NCBI RefSeq assembly: GCF_023015805.1
Contig: NZ_JALKBA010000007.1
Span: 150,374 to 214,373, forward strand
Direction of reading: 5' to 3'
Length of the DNA stretch: 64,000 nucleotides
Source of the DNA: Cellulophaga sp. F20128
GTDB lineage: Bacteria > Bacteroidota > Bacteroidia > Flavobacteriales > Flavobacteriaceae
The notes below the pieces were generated by a model. That model was not told the DNA's origin, made no database searches, and saw only the letters and a list, made by a program, of their open reading frames with translations. Positions 1-9,005 of the stretch are shown here, piece by piece; position 1 is the first letter of the stretch, and each line of letters begins with the position of its first letter. The position numbers and the translations under genes were made by a program.

Positions 1-26
1 TGACTGGCACACGTCATTTTAAACAT

Positions 27-34
27 TAATTTTG
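27..34 (+). promoter_or_regulatory. Putative -7 promoter box for mreB
   Basis: TAATTTTG matches the Bacteroidota primary sigma factor -7 consensus TAnnTTTG and lies about 50 bases before the mreB start. No clear TTG -33 element is visible because the window begins just upstream. Inference from motif and position only. Confidence 0.35.
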
Positions 35-85
35 TTACATTCATCGATTAAACTTACTTTTAGTCCAGAAACTAATTTTTAATAC

Positions 86-1114
86 ATGGGATTTTTTGAT
101 TTTTTTACAGAGGAAATAGCGATCGACTTAGGAACAGCTAACACTCTAATAATACACAATGACAAAGTTGTTGTTGATAGCCCGTCTATAGTTGCTAGAG
201 ATAGAATTAGCGGAAAAATAATTGCAGTTGGGAAAGATGCCAACATGATGCAAGGTAAAACCCATGAGAACATAAAAACAATTAGACCGTTGAAGGATGG
301 TGTAATTGCAGATTTTGATGCATCGGAAAAGATGATCAATATGTTCATTAAAAACATTCCTGCCTTAAAAAAGAAATGGTTTCCACCCGCTTTACGGATG
401 GTGATTTGTATTCCTTCGGGCATAACTGAAGTAGAAATGCGAGCGGTAAAAGAATCTGCTGAGCGTGTAAATGGCAAGGAAGTGTATCTTATACACGAAC
501 CAATGGCTGCGGCCATAGGAATTGGCCTAGACATTATGCAGCCCAAAGGAAATATGATTGTTGATATAGGTGGTGGTACCACAGAAATTGCAGTTATTGC
601 ATTGGGTGGGATTGTATGTGATAAGTCTGTGAAAATTGCAGGTGATGTTTTTACTAATGATATTATTTATTACATGCGTACCCAACACAATCTTTATGTT
701 GGAGAAAGCACTGCTGAAAATATAAAAATAACGATTGGTTCTGCCACAGAAGATTTACAGGAACCGCCAGAAGAAATGTCTGTACAAGGAAGAGATTTGT
801 TAACTGGTAAACCAAAACAAGTTTCTATATCATACCGTGAAATTGCAAAAGCATTGGACAAATCTATTTTAAGGATTGAAGATGCTGTTATGGAAACACT
901 ATCACAAACCCCGCCAGAGTTAGCTGCCGATATTTACAATACAGGTATTTATCTTGCAGGTGGAGGCTCAATGCTTAGAGGGCTAGACAGAAGATTATCT
1001 CAAAAAACAGACTTACCTGTTTATATTGCCGAAGATCCTTTGCGTGCCGTAGTTAGAGGTACCGGTATAGCACTTAAAAATTTAGACCGTTATAAAAACA
1101 TTCTAATTAAGTAG
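86..1114 (+). CDS. mreB: Rod shape-determining protein MreB (actin homologue)
   Basis: Bacterial actin homologue that polymerises along the inner membrane and positions the elongation machinery (MreC, MreD, PBP2, RodA), all encoded next. The 342-residue length is normal for the family. The phosphate-1 motif DLGTANT is at residues 14-20, the phosphate-2 motif VDIGGGTTE near 158-166, and the adenosine motif IYLAGGGSML near 288. The N-terminus MGFFDFFTEE is the hydrophobic membrane-contact stretch typical of MreB. The ATG at 86 puts the actin fold at the usual place. The last seven codons and the stop form the left arm of a strong hairpin, so mreB may be made in excess of the downstream genes. 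Confidence 0.97.
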   Translation: MGFFDFFTEEIAIDLGTANTLIIHNDKVVVDSPSIVARDRISGKIIAVGKDANMMQGKTHENIKTIRPLKDGVIADFDASEKMINMFIKNIPALKKKWFPPALRMVICIPSGITEVEMRAVKESAERVNGKEVYLIHEPMAAAIGIGLDIMQPKGNMIVDIGGGTTEIAVIALGGIVCDKSVKIAGDVFTNDIIYYMRTQHNLYVGESTAENIKITIGSATEDLQEPPEEMSVQGRDLLTGKPKQVSISYREIAKALDKSILRIEDAVMETLSQTPPELAADIYNTGIYLAGGGSMLRGLDRRLSQKTDLPVYIAEDPLRAVVRGTGIALKNLDRYKNILIK

Positions 1115-1145
1115 CGACTTAATTAGAATGTTTTTATAATTTTTT
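1090..1145 (+). terminator. Strong intrinsic terminator overlapping the mreB stop codon
   Basis: A perfect 23-bp inverted repeat (1090-1112 with 1117-1139) has the 4-base loop AGCG and is followed by a run of T (1140-1145). The left arm contains the last seven codons of mreB and the loop contains the end of its stop codon. This is the expected form of a Rho-independent terminator or attenuating hairpin between mreB and mreC. Termination strength is inferred. Confidence 0.85.
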
Positions 1146-1176
1146 ATAGCGTTAACCTCGCCAATACGTAAAATGA

Positions 1177-1989
1177 ATGCAACAGATTATAAACTTTTTA
1201 ATAAAAAACAAGAATGGACTTCTTTATGTTTTTTTATTAACGATTGCATTAGGACTTACGGTTCAATCTAACTCATACCACCAGTCCAAATATTTTAATT
1301 CTACCAATTGGTTTGCTGGTAATATTTATCAAACGTCATCGAATATAACCACCTATTTTTCATTAGAACAAGAGAACAAAACACTCTTAGATGAAAACAA
1401 AAGATTGCGCCACCAACTTTTTAACCAAGCCCTAGAATTCATAGATAGTATTCCACTAGACACTACACTATCTTATAACCTTATCACCGCAAATGTTGTA
1501 AAAAATAGTTATTCCCTCAGCAAAAACTACATCACCATAAACGCAGGACAAAAACAAGGTCTTGAACAAGATATGGGTGTTATGACAGCCAATGGCATCA
1601 TTGGAATTATAGAACGCACCTCCCCTAAATTTTCCATAATACAAAGCATTCTAAATACAAAGTCTACCATAAATGCCAAATTAAAAAACTCCAATTACTT
1701 TGGATCTTTGGTTTGGGATACCAAAGACTTTAATACAGTACAACTTACAGATATCCCTAGAATGGTAGAAATTAAAGAAGGTGACACTGTTGTCACAGGT
1801 GCTATGTCTAGTATATTTCCTGAAAACATTCCGATTGGAACAATAACAGACTACAGTTTAAATACCTCTGAAAATTCATACAATATCAACATCAGCTTGT
1901 TTCAAGATATGGCGAATGTTAAGAATGTTTATATCATTAAAAATGAAAATTTAACAGAGCTTAATGAACTAGAAAAAGGAATTGAATAA
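1177..1989 (+). CDS. mreC: Rod shape-determining protein MreC
   Basis: Bitopic inner-membrane protein linking cytoplasmic MreB to periplasmic PBP2/RodA. It has one N-terminal membrane segment (about residues 13-31: GLLYVFLLTIALGLTV), a coiled coil near residues 62-85 (LEQENKTLLDENKRLRHQL), then the two-lobed periplasmic beta domain, recognised by GQKQGLEQDMGVMTANGIIGII and by the late ENIPIGTI segment. Length 270 is in the family range. A second ATG at 1173 is out of frame. It overlaps nothing upstream because a terminator hairpin separates it from mreB, and mreD follows 2 bases after its stop. Confidence 0.95.
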   Translation: MQQIINFLIKNKNGLLYVFLLTIALGLTVQSNSYHQSKYFNSTNWFAGNIYQTSSNITTYFSLEQENKTLLDENKRLRHQLFNQALEFIDSIPLDTTLSYNLITANVVKNSYSLSKNYITINAGQKQGLEQDMGVMTANGIIGIIERTSPKFSIIQSILNTKSTINAKLKNSNYFGSLVWDTKDFNTVQLTDIPRMVEIKEGDTVVTGAMSSIFPENIPIGTITDYSLNTSENSYNINISLFQDMANVKNVYIIKNENLTELNELEKGIE

Positions 1990-1991
1990 AG

Positions 1992-2498
1992 ATGAACAGT
2001 AAGACAATAGTACATATCATTCGCTTTTTCTTTCTTGTACTTGCCCAAGTACTGGTATTTAATAATCTTAATTTTTTAGGGTTTATCAACCCTATGATAT
2101 ACATTTTATATTTTTATTGGTACCCTGTAAAAGAGAACAGGGCCATATTACTTCTTGCTAGTTTTATACTAGGGTTAACCATAGATTTATTCTCAGACAC
2201 TATGGCCATCCATACGGTTTCATGTTTAACTATAGCCTATATGAGATCTGGGATTATGCGATTTTGTTTTGGCGTAAACTATGATTTTCAAAATTTTAAA
2301 TTAGCATCGACAACCACACTACAGCAAATTACATTTTTAGCATTGCTCATTTTATTTCACCATTTTATATTCTTTTTCCTAGAAATTTTCAGTTTCAGTA
2401 ATTTGTTATTAATTTTAAAGAAAGTTTTAATTGTTGGCGCCGCATCATTAGTGCTATCTTTGCTGATAAGATCATTGTTTAGTATTCAGAAAAAATGA
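1992..2498 (+). CDS. mreD: Rod shape-determining protein MreD
   Basis: Small polytopic inner-membrane partner of MreC. It has 168 residues and is almost entirely hydrophobic, with about five predicted membrane segments and the typical motif NPMIYILYFYWYPV near residues 33-46 plus GLTIDLFSD near 61-69. The family diverges greatly, so identity rests on length, hydrophobicity, these motifs and its place between mreC and mrdA. Its stop overlaps the mrdA start by 4 bases (ATGA), suggesting translational coupling. Confidence 0.9.
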   Translation: MNSKTIVHIIRFFFLVLAQVLVFNNLNFLGFINPMIYILYFYWYPVKENRAILLLASFILGLTIDLFSDTMAIHTVSCLTIAYMRSGIMRFCFGVNYDFQNFKLASTTTLQQITFLALLILFHHFIFFFLEIFSFSNLLLILKKVLIVGAASLVLSLLIRSLFSIQKK

Positions 2499-4375
2499 AA
2501 AAAGTATTATTATCTTCAATAATAATCCTGATAGGTTTAACCTTTTTGGGCAGACTATCTTTTTTACAAATTTTTAGCTTTTCACCAGATCAAATCTTAG
2601 AAGACACTGCTATAAAACCGGTTTATGACTATCCCGAAAGAGGATATATTTACGACAGAAACGGCAAATTACTGGTAGCCAACCAAGCGGCTTATGACGT
2701 TATGGTTATTCCAAGAGAGGTAAAACCCTTAGACACTTTAGAATTTTGTAATTTAATTGGAATTGACAAGCTTAAGTTTATCGATAAATTAAAAAAAGCA
2801 AGAATTTATTCTCCTAGGTTACCTTCTGTTGTGGTATCTCAGCTTTCAAAAGAAGATTACGCTAGATTGCAGGAAAAAATGCGGAAATACGAAGGGTTCT
2901 ACATTCAAAAAAGATCCTTACGGTATTACGACACCGAAAGTGCTGCCAACGCCCTTGGTTACATTAGTGAAGTTACCCCAGCCGATTTAAAGAAAAACCC
3001 CTATTACGCTCAAGGAGAATTAAAAGGAAAAACTGGTGTAGAGAAGTATTACGAAAATATATTAAGAGGTACCAAGGGTGTAAAATACATTCAAAAAGAT
3101 CGATTTAACAGAGATATTGGCCCCTATAAAGATGGCGCTTTGGATACACTTCCTAAACCTGGAAAAGAGATTTACCTTACCATTGACAAGGAATTGCAAG
3201 AATACGGTGAAAGATTAATGGTAGGGAAACGCGGAGGCATTGTAGCCTTAGATCCTAGCTCTGGAGAAATTCTATCGTTAATATCAGGTCCAACCTACGA
3301 CCCCGCTCTCTTAGTAGGTAGAGAACGTTCTGCAAACTATAGTAAATTGTATTATGACAGTATTGCGAAACCCACTTGGGATAGAAGTTTGGAGGCCCAA
3401 GAATCACCCGGATCTCCATTTAAGGTTATAAATGCCCTGATTGCGCTACAAGAAAATGTCATGACCACAACAGACAAAATAACTTGTTACAATGGTTTTT
3501 ATGTGGGTAAAAACAGAATAAAAAGAGGTTGCCATTGTGGAGGTGGCTTTCGCGATATGAATACCGGTATATACAAGTCCTGTAACGCCTATTTTGCAGG
3601 GGCTTTTAAAAAGATATTTGAGAATTTTGACAGTACTGATGATGCTATGGATATTTGGCAAAATCACGTAAAAAGTTTTGGACTAGGTAGTTATTTAGGA
3701 ACAGATTTACCTGCCGGTAAACCAGGCAGAATTCCAGGAAAGGAGTATTACGATAAAATTTATGGTGACAATAGGTGGTCATGGTCCTATATTGTATCCA
3801 ATTCTTTTGGGCAAGGTGAAGTATCAACAACACCTATTCAATTAGCAAATATGACTGCAGCAATTGCCAATAAAGGCTTTTATTATACGCCTCATATCCT
3901 TAAAAAAGTGGATGGTGAAATGATTACAGACCCGCAATACACTTTGCGAAAATACACCACCATAGATGCAAAGCACTTTGAACCCATTATTAAAGGAATG
4001 GAGAATGTATACAAACTTAGTGGTGGTACCGCACACTGGTTGCAAGTACCTGGCATAAACATTGCCGGAAAAACAGGTACTGTAGAAAATTTCACGAGAA
4101 TAGATGGTGTACGAACGCAACTAACAGACCACTCAATATTTGTGGCTTTTGCCCCTGTAGAAAATCCAAAAATAGCATTGGCCATATTTATAGAACACGG
4201 GTATTACGGCGGTCGATTTGCAGGTCATATTGCTTCATTAATGATAGAAAAGTATCTAAAAGGAGAAATCACGCGAAAAGATCTTGAGAAAAAAATGCTT
4301 GAAAAAACATTAGAAAAAGAATACGCAAAACCCTATAGTGGCAAACCGTTTATTATTAATGAAAAAGTTTGGTAA
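2495..4375 (+). CDS. mrdA: Penicillin-binding protein 2, peptidoglycan transpeptidase
   Basis: Class B PBP that cross-links new peptidoglycan during cell elongation as partner of RodA. An N-terminal membrane anchor (residues 2-25) is followed by the PBP dimerisation domain with YPERGYIYDRNG near 47-58, then the transpeptidase domain. Catalytic motifs are visible: SPFK (Ser307 nucleophile, Lys310), SCN (362-364) and KTG (526-528). Length 626 is normal. The serine motif is preceded by ESPG rather than the commoner EPGS spacing, which is also seen in other Bacteroidota PBP2s as far as I recall. Start codon overlaps mreD. Confidence 0.96.
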   Translation: MKKVLLSSIIILIGLTFLGRLSFLQIFSFSPDQILEDTAIKPVYDYPERGYIYDRNGKLLVANQAAYDVMVIPREVKPLDTLEFCNLIGIDKLKFIDKLKKARIYSPRLPSVVVSQLSKEDYARLQEKMRKYEGFYIQKRSLRYYDTESAANALGYISEVTPADLKKNPYYAQGELKGKTGVEKYYENILRGTKGVKYIQKDRFNRDIGPYKDGALDTLPKPGKEIYLTIDKELQEYGERLMVGKRGGIVALDPSSGEILSLISGPTYDPALLVGRERSANYSKLYYDSIAKPTWDRSLEAQESPGSPFKVINALIALQENVMTTTDKITCYNGFYVGKNRIKRGCHCGGGFRDMNTGIYKSCNAYFAGAFKKIFENFDSTDDAMDIWQNHVKSFGLGSYLGTDLPAGKPGRIPGKEYYDKIYGDNRWSWSYIVSNSFGQGEVSTTPIQLANMTAAIANKGFYYTPHILKKVDGEMITDPQYTLRKYTTIDAKHFEPIIKGMENVYKLSGGTAHWLQVPGINIAGKTGTVENFTRIDGVRTQLTDHSIFVAFAPVENPKIALAIFIEHGYYGGRFAGHIASLMIEKYLKGEITRKDLEKKMLEKTLEKEYAKPYSGKPFIINEKVW

Positions 4376-4450
4376 TAGATGAATAAACCCCACTTCCTAT
4401 GTTTATTACAAATCAATAACAAAAAGCAACAACTTTTAAGATAAGCCTAT

Positions 4451-5734
4451 ATGTCTGGTAAAATGCTTTTAAAAAGAATTGATTGGCTTACTGTTTTCAT
4501 ATACTTTGCCTTAACCGCAATTGGTCTATTAAGCATTTATTCAAGCTCTTATTCTGAAACAAATCCTTCAATTTTAGACTTTAGCACCCTATACGGAAAG
4601 CAATTTTTCTTTATTTGCATTAGTTTACTAGCCATAATATTCATTTTTGCCATTGAAGCCAATTTATTTGAGCGCTTTTCAAGTGTTGCCTATGTCATTG
4701 GTATTGTATTACTCATTGGTTTATTCCCCTTTGGAAAAACCATTTCTGGGGCTACATCTTGGTATAACTTAGGCTTTTTTAACCTGCAACCCTCAGAGCT
4801 TGCCAAAGTAGCAACAGCACTTGCCTTAGCCAAATACCTCAGTGATATTCAAACAGACATAAAAAGAACCAAAGACCAGTTATATGCTTTTGGATTACTT
4901 CTTATTCCTGCCTTTCTAATTGTTTTACAACCGGATCCTGGAAGTGGTATTGTTTTTCTTGCACTAACCTTTGTTTTGTTTCGAGAAGACCTCCCCATTT
5001 ACTATTTAGTAGTAGGTATGGTTATGCTCTTAATATTTATTGCGACCCTAAAGTACGGTACCATATGGGTAGTTATTAGTATAAGTATATTAATTGCCCT
5101 ATTCTACCTTACAAAAAGAGCGAGTTTAAAAGTTTCAGCAATTCCTATAATTCTATTTTTTGTCACCTCCGTTCTAATTTCCATTTCTGTACGGTTTGTA
5201 TTTGATTCTGTTTTTGAACAACGTCATAGAGACCGATTTAGTTTATGGCTTCGATTGGAAAAAGATCCTAAAAAACTTGAAGAAATCAGGAAGACTATTG
5301 GTTACAATACCTACCAATCTGAAAAAACCATTGAATCTGGTGGTTTTTTTGGAAAAGGTTTTTTACAAGGAACACGAACAAAAGGAGATTTTGTACCAGA
5401 ACAACATTCCGATTATATTTTTACAACAATTGGCGAAGAATGGGGGTTTTTAGGCACAGCCACGGTTATCTTACTATTCTCCTTCCTATTATTGCGCTTA
5501 GTAGCAATTGCAGAACGACAAAAAAATGCCTTTAGCAGAATTTATGGTTATGGCGTAATATCTATTCTATTTGTCCATTATTTAATAAATATAGGAATGG
5601 TTATAGGATTACTACCTACCATTGGCATACCCTTACCCTTCATGAGTTATGGAGGCTCTGGCCTACTTGGTTTTACCTTGCTATTGTTTATTTTTCTAAA
5701 ATTAGACGCAAATAGATTAAAGGAATGGGATTAA
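4451..5734 (+). CDS. rodA: RodA, SEDS-family peptidoglycan glycosyltransferase
   Basis: Integral membrane glycan polymerase of the elongasome, working with PBP2. About ten membrane segments. SEDS signatures include LQPSELAKVATALALAKYL near residues 114-132, QPDPGSGIVFLA near 159-170 (with the conserved Asp), and the C-terminal IGLLPTIGIPLPFMSYGGSG. Length 427 is typical of Bacteroidota RodA. It lies 75 bases after mrdA with no terminator in between, so it is probably co-transcribed. Its 3' end overlaps the convergent endonuclease gene by 4 bases. Confidence 0.96.
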   Translation: MSGKMLLKRIDWLTVFIYFALTAIGLLSIYSSSYSETNPSILDFSTLYGKQFFFICISLLAIIFIFAIEANLFERFSSVAYVIGIVLLIGLFPFGKTISGATSWYNLGFFNLQPSELAKVATALALAKYLSDIQTDIKRTKDQLYAFGLLLIPAFLIVLQPDPGSGIVFLALTFVLFREDLPIYYLVVGMVMLLIFIATLKYGTIWVVISISILIALFYLTKRASLKVSAIPIILFFVTSVLISISVRFVFDSVFEQRHRDRFSLWLRLEKDPKKLEEIRKTIGYNTYQSEKTIESGGFFGKGFLQGTRTKGDFVPEQHSDYIFTTIGEEWGFLGTATVILLFSFLLLRLVAIAERQKNAFSRIYGYGVISILFVHYLINIGMVIGLLPTIGIPLPFMSYGGSGLLGFTLLLFIFLKLDANRLKEWD

Positions 5735-6531
5735 AATTTCCATGAATTTGTGTCCACTTTTTTTTCTAGAATAGTTTCTCTTTCTTCGGCTAGGTTTTCA
5801 AAAAAATCGATACCCGTTAATTTTTCTATACGATCTACAGAAACCATAAAAGAGACTAAAGATTTTGTACTTTCCTTATGTGGGAATAAAAAAGCGGCTA
5901 CTTTTAGGTTGTTGGGAGTTCCTTTCGCTACTATTTTATAGAAATAATTGGGCACTGCCACATCTTCCTCCCCTATTTCTTCCAGGCCTTTTTCTAAAAT
6001 ACCACCTGTAATGACATAAATTTCTTTTTCTTTTTTTGCCCAAGTCCGCACTTGTATCTCCAACTTGTTCCAAATCCCCGCATTGAAATCATTTTTTTGA
6101 GGAGTAATATTGCTTGTATAAAATGTTTCATTATAGGCGTATTCCGAAAATCTACGATCACCCGCAGGGCAAAGATGCCCCCTATCAAAACCCGACCCTT
6201 TGTAATTGCGCCAGTCTGCCGATTTCGTTTTCACTTTAGGGTCTTCAATAAAATAAGGTCTTTTTCTATCATCATAGGTTAAATGCTCTTTTTTTAAGAC
6301 ATAGGCAACCCACTCGGCTTGCTCGTATTGTTCGTTATAAGACAGGGTATAATGATTATGACTAACAACATCTCCAGTGGTTGAACTCGCCTTTAGATAG
6401 CTTGCAATGTCTGTTGTTGAGCCTTTAGCTGCTGGGGCAGTATACAATGCCGGAGTATAAAAATTTTCAAACAACCAAAAACCTATAATGCAAAGTATAG
6501 AGAGTATGGTAAATACCTTTTTCTTATTCAT
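5731..6531 (-). CDS. DNA/RNA non-specific endonuclease (NUC1 family), membrane-anchored or exported
   Basis: Beta-beta-alpha metal nuclease of the Serratia nuclease/EndoG type. The catalytic DRGH motif is at residues 116-119 (His119 general base), followed by the metal-binding region TSNITPQKNDFNAGIWNKLE with its Asn and the QKxxFNxGxWxxLE signature. Residues 6-22 form a hydrophobic segment that could be an uncleaved signal anchor, so action in the periplasm or outside is likely; nutrient scavenging or DNA processing are possible roles. The gene is convergent with rodA. A promoter-like -33/-7 pair lies directly before the start, after the terminator of the upstream protease gene, so it appears to be its own transcription unit. 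Confidence 0.9.
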   Translation of the reverse strand: MNKKKVFTILSILCIIGFWLFENFYTPALYTAPAAKGSTTDIASYLKASSTTGDVVSHNHYTLSYNEQYEQAEWVAYVLKKEHLTYDDRKRPYFIEDPKVKTKSADWRNYKGSGFDRGHLCPAGDRRFSEYAYNETFYTSNITPQKNDFNAGIWNKLEIQVRTWAKKEKEIYVITGGILEKGLEEIGEEDVAVPNYFYKIVAKGTPNNLKVAAFLFPHKESTKSLVSFMVSVDRIEKLTGIDFFENLAEERETILEKKVDTNSWKF

Positions 6532-6535
6532 ACAA

Positions 6536-6569
6536 CAAAGATAATCTTCCCAAACAAAACAGGACCAAA
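6536..6569 (-). promoter_or_regulatory. Putative promoter of the endonuclease gene
   Basis: On the minus strand TTTG (6569-6566) and TATCTTTG (6543-6536) are separated by 22 bases, matching the Bacteroidota -33 TTG and -7 TAnnTTTG elements. The -7 box ends only four bases before the ATG, so the transcript would be leaderless or nearly so if this is the promoter. Motif-based inference. Confidence 0.4.
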
Positions 6570-6570
6570 T

Positions 6571-6610
6571 AAAAAGGCTCGGTTTATTTCTAAACCGAGC
6601 CTTTTTATTT
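6571..6610 (-). terminator. Terminator of the prc protease gene
   Basis: Perfect 16-bp stem (6571-6586 with 6591-6606), 4-base loop, GC-rich core GGCTCGG and flanking A/T tracts. It directly follows the protease stop codon on the minus strand and could work in both directions. Confidence 0.85.
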
Positions 6611-6623
6611 TATGTTCAATCCA

Positions 6624-8786
6624 TTAGCCTTTAACCGCAGCTACCTTATTGCTTTTAATATTATTCATCTTTAAATCTTCTAAGACACTTAACGCCTCTT
6701 CTACATAGACATCTCTAGATAGATCTTTATGCCATCGATCTCTTTTTTCTTTAAGAACAGAATCCTTAACAAAGAGATTTTTTTCATAATCCAAAGACTC
6801 AAAGCTCAAATTGGTTTTATAATCAAAAATACCTTTGAAGTGTTCCGCTTTTTTAATCAATTTATCTTTATCAACCTTGTAATCATTATAACTTAAAGAG
6901 ACCACATTCTCATCTTGTTGCTCTTTTATCCATTTGGCATTTTCCTCTATTAATTTTAATTGAGCATTCGTAGACATACGCTTAGCACTATTTGCTATGG
7001 TTTCTTTATAATCAATATAGCCATCCCAAGGGGTATAATTTGCAGGACTTATTTTATCCCAAGCCAAAGGGTTTTGTTGCCCTCTTTCTCCTATGTCTAT
7101 ATAGCTATACTTGTCTGGAACTACCACATCACTTTTTACACCTTCCAATTGGGTAGAGCCTCCATTTATTCTATAAAATTTTTGAGTCGTAACTTTTAAT
7201 GCGCCTAAATCTCCATGTTCATTACTACGAACAATATTTGACAAGGACCATACATTCTGAACCGTTCCTTTTCCAAAGGTTTGCTTGCTACCAATAACAA
7301 CACCACGCTTATAGTCTTGCATAGCTGCCGCCAATATTTCTGAAGCTGAGGCAGACAATTCATTTACCAACAACACTAATGGTCCATCCCACTGAATACG
7401 TTCGTCTTTGTCTTCATGCACTTCTTTTTCATCAGTACCAACAGACGACTTAACTTGTACGATAGGCCCGTCTTTAATAAAAAGTCCAGCCATTTCTACA
7501 ACCGTACGCAAAGAACCTCCTCCATTATCTCTTAAATCTAAAACCAAGCCTTCCATTCCTGCCTGCTTTAGTCTTTCTATTTCTTTGGCTACATCTGAAG
7601 CAGCATTACGATTGTTGTAATCCTTAAAGTCTACATAAAATTTAGGAAGATTAATTATTCCGTATTTATGATCATCTTTGGTTACCGTAGCCGTTTTAGC
7701 ATAAGATTCTTCCATCTCTACTAAATCTCTCGTAATTTTCACTACTTCTACAGCACCATTTACTTTTTTAATTGTTAAATATACTATAGATCCTTTTGGA
7801 CCTTTTATCAATTTAATAGCATCCTCTAACTGCATTCCCTTAATATCAACAGGCTCTTCATTGGCTTTCTGCCCGACCTTCACAATTTCATCGCCAACCT
7901 CTATACTTTGATCTCGCCATACGGGTCCACCAGAAATAACTTCTACAATTTTAACCTGGTCTTTCTTTTTTTGTAATCTAGCACCAATTCCTTCAAATTT
8001 CCCAGACATGCTAACATCAAATTTATCCTTGTCTTCTGGCGCAAAATAATAGGTATGAGGATCAAAACCTTCAACTATTGTATTCACATATTGCCCAAAC
8101 CAATCCTCACGATCTAGCTCGTTATTGATAAAATCGAAGAAATCATCTAAGGTCGTTTTGGTTACTTCTCTAGCCGCAGCTTCTGCCTCTTTTTTAGATA
8201 ATTTATGCTTAATCTTCTCTTCTACAAATGCTTCAGCATCTGCAGAAGAAACATCTCCATCTGTAAGCTTACTATCATACGTACCTATGGTAGCATATTT
8301 TAGCTGCTTGCGCCATCTTTCTTTAAGCTCCTTTTTTGATGCCGCAAAAGTTTGATCTTCATAATTAATATCTATTGACTCAGAAACATCGTAGTCAAAA
8401 GGCTCACTTAAAATTTCTTTGTAGATGACTTCCACATCTGCCATACGTTTCATCAACCTTTTATGAACAATGTCGAAAAAGCTAATATCCGTATTCTTAA
8501 TCTGGTCATCTATTTGAAACTTATATTTTTCAAACTCCTTAATATCGCTGTCTAAAAAATATCTTTTAGTAGGATCCAAAACATCAATAAATCCTTCAAA
8601 GACTGTTACTGAGAAGTCGTCATTAATATCCTTTGGCTCATAATGTCCTTTCTCTAACATATATGCGATGATCTCTATCAGTAATTTGTCTTTATCATTC
8701 GCAGTATCAAAAGATTTATTTGTAAAGCTACATGAAGCAACCGCAAACAACATTCCTAATAACACAACTATTAAGTTCTTTTTCAT
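6624..8786 (-). CDS. prc: Carboxy-terminal processing (tail-specific) protease, S41A family
   Basis: Periplasmic serine protease that cleaves C-terminal tails of envelope proteins. A signal or lipoprotein-like N-terminus (AVASCSF, Cys at about 19) is followed by an N-terminal helical domain, a PDZ domain near residues 245-345 (GIGARLQKKKDQVKIVEV, GGPVW), the S41 catalytic core with the SASASE motif (478-483) and TFGKGTVQ with Lys506 of the Ser-Lys dyad, and a C-terminal DUF3340-type domain. The 720-residue length fits the long Prc/Tsp form rather than the short CtpA form. An intrinsic terminator follows. Confidence 0.94.
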   Translation of the reverse strand: MKKNLIVVLLGMLFAVASCSFTNKSFDTANDKDKLLIEIIAYMLEKGHYEPKDINDDFSVTVFEGFIDVLDPTKRYFLDSDIKEFEKYKFQIDDQIKNTDISFFDIVHKRLMKRMADVEVIYKEILSEPFDYDVSESIDINYEDQTFAASKKELKERWRKQLKYATIGTYDSKLTDGDVSSADAEAFVEEKIKHKLSKKEAEAAAREVTKTTLDDFFDFINNELDREDWFGQYVNTIVEGFDPHTYYFAPEDKDKFDVSMSGKFEGIGARLQKKKDQVKIVEVISGGPVWRDQSIEVGDEIVKVGQKANEEPVDIKGMQLEDAIKLIKGPKGSIVYLTIKKVNGAVEVVKITRDLVEMEESYAKTATVTKDDHKYGIINLPKFYVDFKDYNNRNAASDVAKEIERLKQAGMEGLVLDLRDNGGGSLRTVVEMAGLFIKDGPIVQVKSSVGTDEKEVHEDKDERIQWDGPLVLLVNELSASASEILAAAMQDYKRGVVIGSKQTFGKGTVQNVWSLSNIVRSNEHGDLGALKVTTQKFYRINGGSTQLEGVKSDVVVPDKYSYIDIGERGQQNPLAWDKISPANYTPWDGYIDYKETIANSAKRMSTNAQLKLIEENAKWIKEQQDENVVSLSYNDYKVDKDKLIKKAEHFKGIFDYKTNLSFESLDYEKNLFVKDSVLKEKRDRWHKDLSRDVYVEEALSVLEDLKMNNIKSNKVAAVKG

Positions 8787-9005
8787 CTATTTTCTATTTT
8801 ACTTTTAGCAAGAGCTAAAACTTACTTTAATTAAGTCTTTGTATGTAACTTTTATATATTCTACCAATATACTGAAAAAACTATGCCAGTTTATAAATAG
8901 TGGCTGTTTTTTAACCAATTTTAAGATATTTATGCCCTTTCAATTTTAAAAAGCATTTCGGTAAACATATTAAAAACGTATTTTTACGGTATAAATTATA
9001 CATGC

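Noticed and set aside
79..582. 167-codon minus-strand open frame over mreB
   Set aside because: It is antisense to the highly conserved mreB coding sequence and shows no domain.
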